Positions 53,401-61,694 of a stretch of 64,000 nt of DNA are shown here, in pieces. Origin of the DNA: Linyphia triangularis (taxonomy: Eukaryota; Arthropoda; Arachnida; Araneae; Linyphiidae); assembly GCA_963978545.1 (NCBI GenBank), contig OZ021730.1:7447796-7511795 (forward strand). The letters are read 5' to 3'. A program made the position numbers and the translations under genes. The notes under the pieces are model-generated. The model saw only the letters and a list, made by a program, of their open reading frames with translations. It made no database searches and was not told the origin of the DNA. How positions within the stretch are numbered: the first letter of the stretch is position 1; the number at the start of each line of letters is the position of its first letter.

Positions 53401-54098
53401 GCCCTATGGTATTTATATGTAGGTAGGCGATTGGTCACCCTACCATTACCAGTATGGGAAATGAGGATAGGGAAGTGATCACTGTTATGTAGATCACTCC
53501 CTACAGCAAAATTCAAGTATGGCAGAAGCACAGGGGAACAAATGGCTAAATCAAGTGAGTGGAATGTTCTTGTGGGTTCATGGAAATACGTTTTCTCCTC
53601 GTTATTCAGGAGACAGAGACAGTGATCTGATAACAACTTTTCGATCTGTCTCCCACGAGGATTCGTATTATCATTGCCCCACAGAGTACTGTGACCATTA
53701 AAGTCACCGAGCAATAAAAATGGTGCTGGAAGCTGGTCTATCAGATCATTCAGCTCCTCTTGACGGATGATAGCATGTGGCGGTAGGTATAGGCAACAGA
53801 CTGTGAGAAGGGACTGTAAATGAAGTCTCGCAGCCACAGCCTGCAGAGATGTGCGTAGTGTAATTGCAGTGCTAGGGTAATTATGAGCAATAAAAAGACA
53901 TACTCCTCCAGACACTGTATTACCACTGGTAACATCTTTCCTAATGCAACTATACCTACGGATCTTAGATGTATATGTATCCTTCAAGAAGGTTTCTTGA
54001 AGGGCCAAACATGCTGGATGGTAAAGTGAAATAATATTCTTCACATCATCCTTCCTAGACCTAAAACCGCGACAGTTCCAAGAAACAAAAGAAGCCAT
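50418..54098 (-). CDS. LINE D ORF2: endonuclease, reverse transcriptase, RNase H
   Basis: A 1226-residue polyprotein, collinear with that of LINE B. Endonuclease: SWNCRGFRSRKDDVK, QET, GDFNGHSTLWGN, SDHFPI. Reverse transcriptase: YRPIALTSCLC, FFDIEKAYD, EGVPQGCVLS, YVDD. RNase H: YTDGSKAGERVGCG, SEMVAI, YSDSLSA, GNELADS. C-terminal motif CNLCQCIMTVHHILISC. Differences from LINE B are concentrated in the linker and RNase H regions (for example the SLDAYLGRLYNARPSS segment). No disabling change is visible. Confidence 0.95.
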   Translation of the reverse strand: MASFVSWNCRGFRSRKDDVKNIISLYHPACLALQETFLKDTYTSKIRRYSCIRKDVTSGNTVSGGVCLFIAHNYPSTAITLRTSLQAVAARLHLQSLLTVCCLYLPPHAIIRQEELNDLIDQLPAPFLLLGDFNGHSTLWGNDNTNPRGRQIEKLLSDHCLCLLNNEEKTYFHEPTRTFHSLDLAICSPVLLPYLNFAVGSDLHNSDHFPILISHTGNGRVTNRLPTYKYHRANWDKFTELAIVTRIMVNSENVDAAVQNVTEAILNAADSSIPKTSPRTLRHCKPYWNADCQSAYKKQKKLWSIFRRYPTTGNLIAFKKAKAVARKVRRQSQKDSWISYVSSITSKTSSKQLWKKVRAANGLYPEYSCPILQTGAAVFSSREDIANLIGETFESVSSSDSYSPTFLVTKNRAERTGINFKSNIEYSYNCELKMYELKSALSKAHNTSPGPDGISYQMLRHLSPDSLFNILFLFNRIWKENIFPTLWREATVIPILKPGKDPKDPLSYRPIALTSCLCKTFERIVNVRLSYMLEKDKCISPFQSGFRRGRSTLDNIVKLETDVRNAFVQRNHLVSIFFDIEKAYDHTWRYGILQTLFNFGFRGNLPLFIQNFLSSRVFRVRIGASFSNYFNQSEGVPQGCVLSVTLFNLHISNILHVLSPFVHGTLYVDDLQISCQGSNMRLIERQLQTAVNRLVEWCEQNGHKLSPSKSSCVHFCRRRGLHPDPEIHIRNTPIPVVNQIRYLGVIFDNKMNFLPHILSLRKKCDRSLNILKVLSNTSWGADRTSLLRIYNSVILSRIDYGCVAYGSAGASLLRRLDTVHHTAARICLGAFRTSPIESLLTECCQLPLDLRRKKLSANYYCRIKSDPSHPLRNLSLDAYLGRLYNARPSSIRPFSERAQSVLSDAALSDLDIQLANSQIFPPWDIPSFNFLNPFAMHYKADTAPEILQKIFCLHRSQYRDYHAVYTDGSKAGERVGCGVVSDTSTVSFTLHKSCSVFTSEMVAIFCALLHISLCSHRKFCVYSDSLSALTSLEHFNSICHPIAPDILSLLHKLERKGFVILFCWVPSHVGISGNELADSAAKAASIPFQQPVPYQDIKSSIHKFIFSLRQEAWDLQTCNKLHTIKSHLQMWPVNPMRRTDVKLTRLRIGHTRFTHRHLLLGEDPPICNLCQCIMTVHHILISCPKFHPHRLQFFKSTILNLQDLVGENPHPNLFAFLRAIGFLNHI

Positions 54099-55243
54099 TA
54101 TTTATTTAAGGTAAAATTTAAATGGGGATCAGGCTCTTCACTAATATCTTCGTCATCATCAGATGGGTGAAGATTCACCACATCCGCATCTCTAAATGAA
54201 CGAAGGATATTAAAAGGGTTAGAGGGCTTCTCTCGAGAGAATCCCCCTTTAGCTGATTTCAGTTTTATTGTCTGCAAAGCCTTAGATTTGGCTAGAGATT
54301 TCTTTAAAATCGTTGGTCGTTTCGTTACCTCTATAGATGGTCGTTGAGGTAACTTGATAAGAGATGATGCAGGCTCAGTTTCAGTTTGTGTGCTTTTGCT
54401 GATGAAAGTTTTTTTGCAAACATCAGCATAGGCAACACCAACACGAGGTGTCCTAGACTCAAATAGTTTTTTAGCTTCGAAGTAAGACAAATTCTGGTTC
54501 ACTCGCACGGTCTGTATTTCTTTTTCTTTTACCCACTGTGGACATGATCGAGAGTATGACGGATGTGTGCCATCACAATTGACACACTTCTCGGGTGCTT
54601 TGCAGTTAGCACTATCATGTCCATTACCTGCACAACGTGCGCATGTTTCCGTTTTCCCACGGCAAGCTGTTTGTGAGTGACCATATTTTTGGCACTTGAA
54701 ACAGCGTAGTGGGTTCGGTATATATGGACGTACATGGCAGTTCAGATATCCGGCTTTTACGTGCGATGGTAATGTGGGTAAATCAAAAGTAATAATTAGA
54801 TGTTTAGTTGGTATTATATTCCCATCTCGTCGTATTGTTATGCGGTGGACGGCTGAAACATTCTGATCACGAAGGTGATCGAGTATCTCGTCCTCCGCTG
54901 TATGGTACAGGTCTGATTCAGACACCACACCGCGAGATTTATTAAGGGAACCATGTTCAGTTACAGTTACCGGGAGTGAGCCAAAATTTTCAATTTTTAG
55001 GATGTTTTTAGCTTGCTGATGGTTGCAAACTTCAACTAATAGGTCACCGGACCTCAGTTTTTTAACTGAGGCCGTATCACCAACCAACGATTTTAAAGTT
55101 TTCTCTATTAAGAAAGGAGAGACCTTTTCAAAGGATCCCTCCTTACGATGCACCACAAAAAACTTGGCAATAATGCGATTTAACGCTTGAGCACTTTGTT
55201 GCTCCCCGCTGGGGGGAGAAGAAGAAGATTGTTTACTTTCCAT
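54098..55243 (-). CDS. LINE D ORF1, Gag-like zinc-knuckle protein
   Basis: I chose the start at MESKQSSSSPPSGEQQ, which gives 381 residues, exactly the length of the LINE B protein; the frame is open 38 codons further upstream into the 5' UTR. It shows FFVVHRKEGSFEKVSPFLIE, SGDLLVEV, SRGVVSESDLY and TKHLIITFDLP, the knuckles CFKCQKYGHSQTAC, CARCAGNGHDSANC and CVNCDGTHPSYSRSC, and an acidic DDDEDISEE tail. ORF1 stop and ORF2 start overlap as TAATG. Confidence 0.93.
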   Translation of the reverse strand: MESKQSSSSPPSGEQQSAQALNRIIAKFFVVHRKEGSFEKVSPFLIEKTLKSLVGDTASVKKLRSGDLLVEVCNHQQAKNILKIENFGSLPVTVTEHGSLNKSRGVVSESDLYHTAEDEILDHLRDQNVSAVHRITIRRDGNIIPTKHLIITFDLPTLPSHVKAGYLNCHVRPYIPNPLRCFKCQKYGHSQTACRGKTETCARCAGNGHDSANCKAPEKCVNCDGTHPSYSRSCPQWVKEKEIQTVRVNQNLSYFEAKKLFESRTPRVGVAYADVCKKTFISKSTQTETEPASSLIKLPQRPSIEVTKRPTILKKSLAKSKALQTIKLKSAKGGFSREKPSNPFNILRSFRDADVVNLHPSDDDEDISEEPDPHLNFTLNK

Positions 55244-58200
55244 GAAAGTATGAATGACAAATTCGGGCACTAGAGTCCCACCCACCATGGAGTCCTCAAT
55301 GTCGGGGATAGTGCATACCGGCAAGCAATAAAATAAGAAAGGAAAAGAAAACATCAACTAAACTATTGCGCACGGCATAACACTACCGGGCTGTCCAGTA
55401 CCTATACGCGAACGACTCATCCCTGTAGAAGCCTCCACCCTTAACGAGGTTCCCAGCAGATGAGCCGGACGCTTGATCCCTAGCCGCCGACGAAGTCGGA
55501 CGACCAGCCGATTGATACACACGGGACCAATGTGCACCTCCCGTTTATCTGAAGCAGGGGCCAAAGTAGTGTATTGGGACAGTATGTCGCCCCTCAACTA
55601 CCAGGATCCCCCTTTCCAGAGACACGGGTCTCCACGCACGGCAAACACGTGGGTGATTAAATGCCCGAGAGAAGCTGATAGCAACAGAGCGGCACAAAGC
55701 TTCTCAAGGGGAGCCCTCACCTCTGAAGAGGTAACCACAATGAGGGATGGAAGAGAAGCCAAACAATAAATACAAAACCAAAATAGGAAGGTAAAACAGA
55801 AGGAGGGATAGATCACTGGGGTGCCCGGGGTTGTGAAGCCCGTGTTTACTTTGAGAAAGTAAACCCCCTGAGGGGCTCTTCTACCGTTATGGACCTTCCA
55901 TGTAGGAAGTGATATCTTTAACAGTGATCATTTTCCTATTTGGTTAAAATTTTCAGGAAACATGATTTCTCGTGCCACCCGCCTACCCCGATTTCGTTTT
56001 GAAGCTGCGGATTGGGATCTGTTTTCTCATTCTTTTGACATATCTGAAGAGATGGTGGACCAAGTTAACATTGATGATGCTGTAACATCTATCACAAATG
56101 CCATTTTGGAAGCTGCTCATATTTCTATCCCCATTTCATCAATCCTACCGAGGCAACCTAAACCGTGGTGGAACCACGATTGTAAGATGGCCCATAAACA
56201 ACAGAGGAAGGCTTGGGGTGCATTCCGTCGATGCCCCACCGAAGCCAACCTTATTGTTTTCAAGCGTGCTCGGGCAAAGGCCCGAAGCATCCGTCGACGG
56301 AGCCAGAGGAATTCTTGGCAGCAATATGTTAGCACCATTACTTGTACTACATCGTCAAAAAGGGTCTGGAACAAGGTTAACAAGATTAAAGGCAACTATC
56401 CTAGTTACTCCATATCCATTCTTGAGGATCTTCATGGAACTGTTTCAGACCCTAAAGACATTGCTAACACTCTTGCCGGCGCATTTGCAGATGTGTCCAG
56501 CAATGCCAACTATAAAGAGCCGTTTGCCTCGTATAGGCTTCGAGCTGAGAGAACAACTATAAACTTTTCTTCCTCCGACATCGAGGACTATAATGCTGAC
56601 TTCTCAATGGCCGAGTTAATGAAAGCTCTTTCTAGTGCTCGAAACTCTGCTGTTGGGCCTGATGAAGTCCATTATAGTATGTTAAAACATATGCATCCAC
56701 TCCAGCTCAAGCTTATACTAAGGCTTTTCAATCGAATTTGGATTGAAAACCAATTCCCATCGTTATGGCGACGAGCTTTTGTCATACCTATAGTAAAACC
56801 TGGTAAAGACCCCAAGAATCCCTCTAGCTACCGTCCAATTGCTCTGACTAGTTGCCTTTGCAAACTTTTTGAAAAGATGGTTAATGCCCGTCTTCTCTTT
56901 TATCTTGAAACTAATCATCATCTCTCTCGGTTTCAAAGTGGCTTTCGTCGCGGCCGTAGCACCGTCGACAATCTTCTCATGCTTGAAACATCTATTCGGG
57001 AAGCTTTTGTCAAGAAGAACCATTTGGTTTCTGTATTCTTTGACATGGAAAAAGCTTAAGACCGCACTTGGAGATATGGGATCCTCCGGGATGTCCACAA
57101 GTTGGGACTCCGAGGCCATTTGCCAATTTTCATTCAAAACTTTCTTGAACGGAGAGTCTTCCAAGTGCGTGTTAATACAACCTTCTCTGATGAATTTATT
57201 CAAGAGCAAGGCGTCCCCCAAGGAAGTGTTTTGAGTTGTGCATTATTTATCATCAAAGTTAATGAAATTTTGACCTGCCTACCACCTGCAGTGTCTGGTT
57301 CCCTTTTCGTTGATGACTTGATGATATCATGCTCCTCGATTAACATGTCGCTTCTTGAGCGACATATCCAACTGGCCATCAGAAGGTTAACGGATTGGGC
57401 CAATCAGAATGGGTTTGTTTTTTCGACACAAAAAACAGTTGCAATGCACTTCTGCAGGAAACGTGAGCTACATAATGACCCTGAACTCTTTCTTAATGGA
57501 ATACAGATACCTGTCGTTCCCGAAACGAAATTCCTTGGTGTCGTATTTGATTCAAAGCTCACTTTCCTGCCTCATATCAAACAACTAAAGATCAAGTGCA
57601 ACAAATCTCTGAACCTTCTGAGAGTGCTTTCAAACACTTCCTGGGGAGCAGATACTACCTCCATGTTAAGGATTTACAGATGCCTAATACGTTCCAAACT
57701 TGACTATGGCTCGGTGGTGTACGGATCGGCCAGAAAATCGGCTTTAGAACTCCTTGACCCCGTTCACCATTCTGGTCTTCGTGTGTCATCAGGAGCTTTC
57801 CGTACATCGCCACGTCCGAGTCTCCTAGTAACTTGCATGGAACACCCTTTGAAACTAAGAAGAGAAAAACTGTGCTTGAAACAGTATTTTAAAATTAAAA
57901 GCAATACATCTCATCCACTTTCAGCACATATTTTTAATCCGTCATATCAAAGATTTTTTGGTGCACGGCCATCCTGCATCCCATCATTTTCATTGAGAAT
58001 CCGTGAACTTCTCGTTTCACATAACATTGAAAATTTTAGAATTCGCCCCATCACTTTCACCCTTTCACCATGGCATTCTTATCCAATCACGATTTTAAAC
58101 TCTTTTAGTAATTTTAAGAAATCTGAAACGCCGGACGTTGTTTTTTCCACTTTGTTTTATCACCATAGGAATAATTTCTCAAATTTTAAACCTGTTTATA

Positions 58201-60721
58201 CTGACGGCTCAAAAAGCCATGATCATGCTGGTTCAGCCGCTGTTCTTGACAATGAAACCATGTCAAGAGAACTGCATCCTTGCAGTTCTGTTTTTAGCGC
58301 TGAATCGTATGCCATTGTCATGGCTTTAGATTACATTTCCAGACAAAATTCTAAGAAGTGGATCATCTACTCTGATTCTAAGAGCTGTCTCGACGCCCTT
58401 GGTAATCCTTTTTCACAGACGCACCCGTCTATTATTGAAATTTTAAATATTTACAAAAAGCTCTGTGAGCAAAGCTACCTTATTATTTTTTGTTGGATTC
58501 CAGGACATGTAGGTATCATGGGTAACGAGCGAGCCGATGAAATTGCACGAAATGTTAAAGGCTTAAGAAGAAACTGGCTGTGCCTGGACGATGTTTTCAA
58601 AGTCTGCACAAATACTCTATCTCACTCGTGGCAAGCCATGTGGGATAAAGAGGTGGTCAATAAGCTGCACTCTATTCAACCTTTAACATCTGGTACCACC
58701 TTCTCTCTGCCAAATAGGAAGAGAGAGGTGATGTTAACAAGACTGCGCATCGGCCATACTCGTTTTACTCATGTGCACCTTCTGCTGGCAGAAGGGGCCC
58801 CTACATGTTCTTCCTGTAATGTTGTTTTTTCAGTTAAACATATCTTAACAGAATGTCCGGTTTTTAATTCTATAAGGCTGCGCCTTTTTAATTCAGTTCA
58901 TCCTCCACTGTTAACTCTTTTAGAATCTCCACCTCATGAAAACCTTTTTAAATTTTTAATGCAAATCGGATTTTATTGTCATATTTAAAGATCTTATTTT
59001 AGTTTTCTGGTTTTCACTTTCTGTAAGATGATTTTTTTTTAACTATTTTATTGGATTTTATGTACTACGGCGCAGTTTGGCCCTCGTGTTGCCCTTGCGC
59101 CATGAAAATTCTAAACAACCAACCAACCAGAAATTGAGGGCTGGAACGAACGCAGCTTGTTAGCTGTCTGTGCATCCCACATGGCCTGCCAAGTGAGAGA
59201 CAGAGCAGTGTCACAAGCTTTATTTGCGTCGTCAGGGCAAAGCCAAGTGCTCCTAGGTCCACTTGCAGTTCGAGCTATTGTGTCTGCGCGCTCGTTACCC
59301 ATGATCCCCACATGACCTGGGATCCAACAGAAAAGAACTTGGATATTTCTCTCTAAAATTAAAATCTGAGTATTTAAAATGTCTAGTATGAAAGGATGGG
59401 TCTGGCTCAGTGGATTATTCAGAGCATCCAAACAGCTCTTAGAGTCTGTGTAAATAATCCACTGGTCGTGCACTTGCTGTAGGATGTATTGCAAGGCCAT
59501 GAGAATCGCCAGGAACTCAGCAGAAAAAACGGAGCTGCTACTGTGCAGTTCGCGGGACATGATGTTATTGTCATGAACTGCAGCAGCTCCGACATGCCCC
59601 TGGCTTTTCGACCCATCGGTATATATTGATTTAAAACGAGAAAAATTAGTTCTATGAAAATGATAAAGAGTAGTAAAAACAATGTCAGGAGTGTCACTTT
59701 TTTTAAAATGACTAAAAATATTTAAAATTATGATTTTATGATCATGCCAGGGAGGAATATTAAAAATAACAGTACGAACTCTAAAGTTGTCCAAACCATA
59801 AAATAAAAGAACTTGACGAATTCGTAATGAAAATGATGGTATGCAAGATGGTCGCGCGTTAAAAAGTCTGATATGTAATGGGTCATAAATATTTTGAGCG
59901 ACAGGATGAGATGGATGACTTTTAATTTTAAAATAAAATTTTAAAGACAGCTTGTCTCGTCTCAGTTTCAAAGATCGTTTCAAACATACGTTAAGTACAC
60001 TTGGGATTGGTGATGTACGGAAGGCTCCTGACGCGATTCTGACACCTTGGTGGTGAACAGGGTCAAGGAGCTTCAACGCCGATTTTCTGGCAGATCCGTA
60101 CACCACAGAACCATAATCAAGTTTGGAACGAATAAGGCATCTGTATATTTTCAACATGGAGGTGGTATCGGCACCCCAGGAAGTGTTAGAAAGCACTTTC
60201 AGGAGGTTCAGAGCTTTAGTACACTTTAGTCTCAGATGTTTTATATGAGGCAGGAAGGTGAGCTTCGAGTCGAAAATGACTCCAAAGAATTTTGTTTCAG
60301 ATACAATAGGTATCTGCACCCTATTTAAGTAAAGATCGGGGTCGTTATGAAGCCCACGTTTCCTGCAAAAGTGCACGGCCACGGTTTTTTGGGCATTAAA
60401 TGTAAATCCATTATGGTTGGTCCAGTCTGAAATTCTCCTGATGGCGAGTTGGATTTGTCTTTCAATAAGAGACATATTTACTGAGGCGCACGATATCTGA
60501 AAGTCGTCGACAAAAAGCGAACCAGACACTGCAGGTGGTAGGCAGGTCATAAAGTCGTTGACCTTAATGATAAACAGTGCGCAACTCAATACACTTCCCT
60601 GGGGAACGCCTTGCTCCTGAATATATTCATCGGATAAGATGGTGTTGACGCGTACCATGGCTTACAGCCGGTAAATAACAGCTGCCATGGTGTAACACTC
60701 CCCCCCCCCCCGGGTCCAACT

Positions 60722-60777
60722 ATCACGTGATCTAAGACGTCGACGACGACGTCGTATAATTCTAAGAATTTAGAATT
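60722..60777. repeat. Palindrome cluster at the edge of the densovirus-like locus
   Basis: Three palindromes stand close together: atcacgtgat (60722-60731), acgacgtcgt (60746-60755, within a gacgtc-rich run from 60737) and the inverted pair aattctaa/ttagaatt (60758-60777). They lie between the LINE A' edge and the viral promoter. Parvovirus genomes end in hairpin-forming repeats, so this may be a remnant of the left terminus, though no long terminal hairpin is present. Confidence 0.45.
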
Positions 60778-60809
60778 CAACAAGCACCCAGTTTAATTTC
60801 GTGTTGTGT

Positions 60810-60854
60810 CGCTCCTTATTTGGTATTGCTCCTTGCGCCGCTCCTTATTTGGTA
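60810..60854 (+). repeat. 16-bp direct repeat upstream of the NS promoter
   Basis: cgctccttatttggta occurs at 60810-60825 and again at 60839-60854, 29 bp apart. It is about 70-110 bp upstream of the TATA box and could be a protein-binding or Rep-binding site. Confidence 0.5.
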
Positions 60855-60921
60855 ACGTCGATATGTCGAAGGCACTTTTTGGACCTGTTTTGCGTCGTGT
60901 CGGAATGCGGAACTGGTGGGA

Positions 60922-60929
60922 TATATAAG
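60922..60929 (+). promoter_or_regulatory. TATA box of the densovirus-like NS promoter
   Basis: TATATAAG is 57-64 bp before the NS3 start. A candidate initiator (ttcactcgg) is about 28 bp downstream, at 60949-60957. Ambidensoviruses start all NS transcripts from one such promoter. Confidence 0.6.
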
Positions 60930-60985
60930 TTTAGGTTCGTGTTTTGCTCTTCACTCGGCTCGTATTAGCTGGAACGTAAGTAGTT

Positions 60986-61663
60986 ATGGCTTCTCCTTCC
61001 TCTCTTTTGCTTATTTCTGCTCGTACTATTTGTTCTTTGGTACCTACTATTTATGCGCTTCGTACTCTTTGTTTACCTTTAGAACTTAAACGCGTTTTAG
61101 AGGATTATTGGAAAAAAGTGCATGTTATTTTCCAATACCAGTACTTAATCGTTAATCGTCCTCCTGGTTTTGCATACAATGCTATAAGAAATTTGGAATA
61201 CGATCGGAGTTACTCTATTCAGGAAGTGCATGATTTGAATTTTGACTCTTCTCGCCACTTGGGCCCTTTTCATGTTACTTTACTCTCTTACTTGATAAAA
61301 AATGACGGAAATGATAGTGAAATAGAGTTATTTTTATGCTCCGATTGTTTGTTTTTTGAACGAGCTTATGGTGAGTTTACGGAAAGTGTTATGTTAAAGC
61401 ATGCCCACTCTCATTTATTTGGTATCGATGCTTTGCGCGACTATGCGCTCTTGCAAATGCATTGGTGTGCATGTTGCCGATTAACTCCTCTCTTTCGAAT
61501 ACTAACAGAGGAGGAGTGCGTATACAGCGAATACGGCGAGGAAGCACATGAATGCGACTGCCAACAATACGAAGAGCTGTCCATTCAGCGCATTCTGTGC
61601 TTCGAATGCTTTAACGACTACCGATGCGAGTTTGACTTAATTCAAACAGTTTATAGTAAGTAA
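60986..61663 (+). CDS. Densovirus NS3-like protein
   Basis: An open frame of 225 codons, starting MASPSSLLLISART, is the first gene after the promoter. That is the place and about the size of NS3 in ambidensoviruses. It has Cys/His-rich C-terminal parts: CSDC, CACC, CDC and CFEC, resembling the zinc-binding C-terminus of NS3. Its exact role is poorly known; in related insect densoviruses it is needed for viral DNA replication. It ends 31 bp before the NS1 start, consistent with alternative splicing or leaky scanning. No damage was seen in this frame. Confidence 0.7.
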   Translation: MASPSSLLLISARTICSLVPTIYALRTLCLPLELKRVLEDYWKKVHVIFQYQYLIVNRPPGFAYNAIRNLEYDRSYSIQEVHDLNFDSSRHLGPFHVTLLSYLIKNDGNDSEIELFLCSDCLFFERAYGEFTESVMLKHAHSHLFGIDALRDYALLQMHWCACCRLTPLFRILTEEECVYSEYGEEAHECDCQQYEELSIQRILCFECFNDYRCEFDLIQTVYSK

Positions 61664-61694
61664 TTTTTTTTTTTTTGTATTTTGTATTTTCTAG

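Larger units (their letters stand above)
50210..55874 (-). mobile_element. LINE D (beta family), full-length, both ORFs open
   Basis: A 5.66-kb minus-strand element inserted in LINE C with a 13-bp duplication, ctcttctaccgtt (50197-50209 and 55875-55887). The tail at the left is a gttgttgtt repeat rather than CCAA. The 5' end has a perfect 9-bp hairpin (gtttacttt/aaagtaaac, 55844-55864) next to cccctcaggggg. The youngest layer of the nest by position. Both ORFs are open. Confidence 0.95.
49626..58988 (+). pseudogene. LINE C ORF2, split by LINE D, one stop
   Basis: Coding parts are 49626-50209 and 55875-58988. The endonuclease part starts MAINLFSWNFRGFHHNSVD (the usual Cys is Phe), and LINE D breaks it after SPSLLP. 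Coding continues in phase with the target duplication removed: SDHFPI, YRPIALTSCLC, FQSGFRRGRST. TAA at 57057-57059 replaces the tyrosine codon right after FFDMEKA in motif A. Downstream QGVPQGSVLS, FVDDLM, RNase H (YTDGSKSHDHAG, YSDSKSC, GNERAD) and the C-terminal motif are open to 58988. The gene is otherwise undamaged. Confidence 0.9.
47734..59126 (+). mobile_element. LINE C (alpha family), interrupted by LINE D
   Basis: Own sequence 47734-50209 and 55875-59126. A perfect 11-bp duplication, ccagaaattga, is at 47723-47733 and 59127-59137, placing its insertion in LINE A'. It has the structured 5' end (gcccctcgggggctcac), the conserved 5' UTR block near 48016, an intact ORF1, an ORF2 with one stop, the hairpin cggcgcagtttggcc and a CCAA-repeat tail. 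LINE D sits in the endonuclease region of its ORF2. Confidence 0.94.
41600..60654 (-). mobile_element. LINE A' (alpha-like), 5'-truncated host of LINEs B and C
   Basis: The element's own sequence lies in three pieces on the minus strand: 59138-60654, 47671-47733 and 41600-42000. Between them are LINE B (42001-47670) and LINE C (47734-59126), each with target duplications, so all three pieces join cleanly. ORF2 is open from just before QGVPQGSVLS, through FVDDFQ, RNase H (YTDGSKSQGHVG, GNERAD) and the C-terminal Cys/His motif to the stop at 41745. The 5' end at about 60654 lies in the reverse transcriptase domain and borders the densovirus-like locus. Confidence 0.9.
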
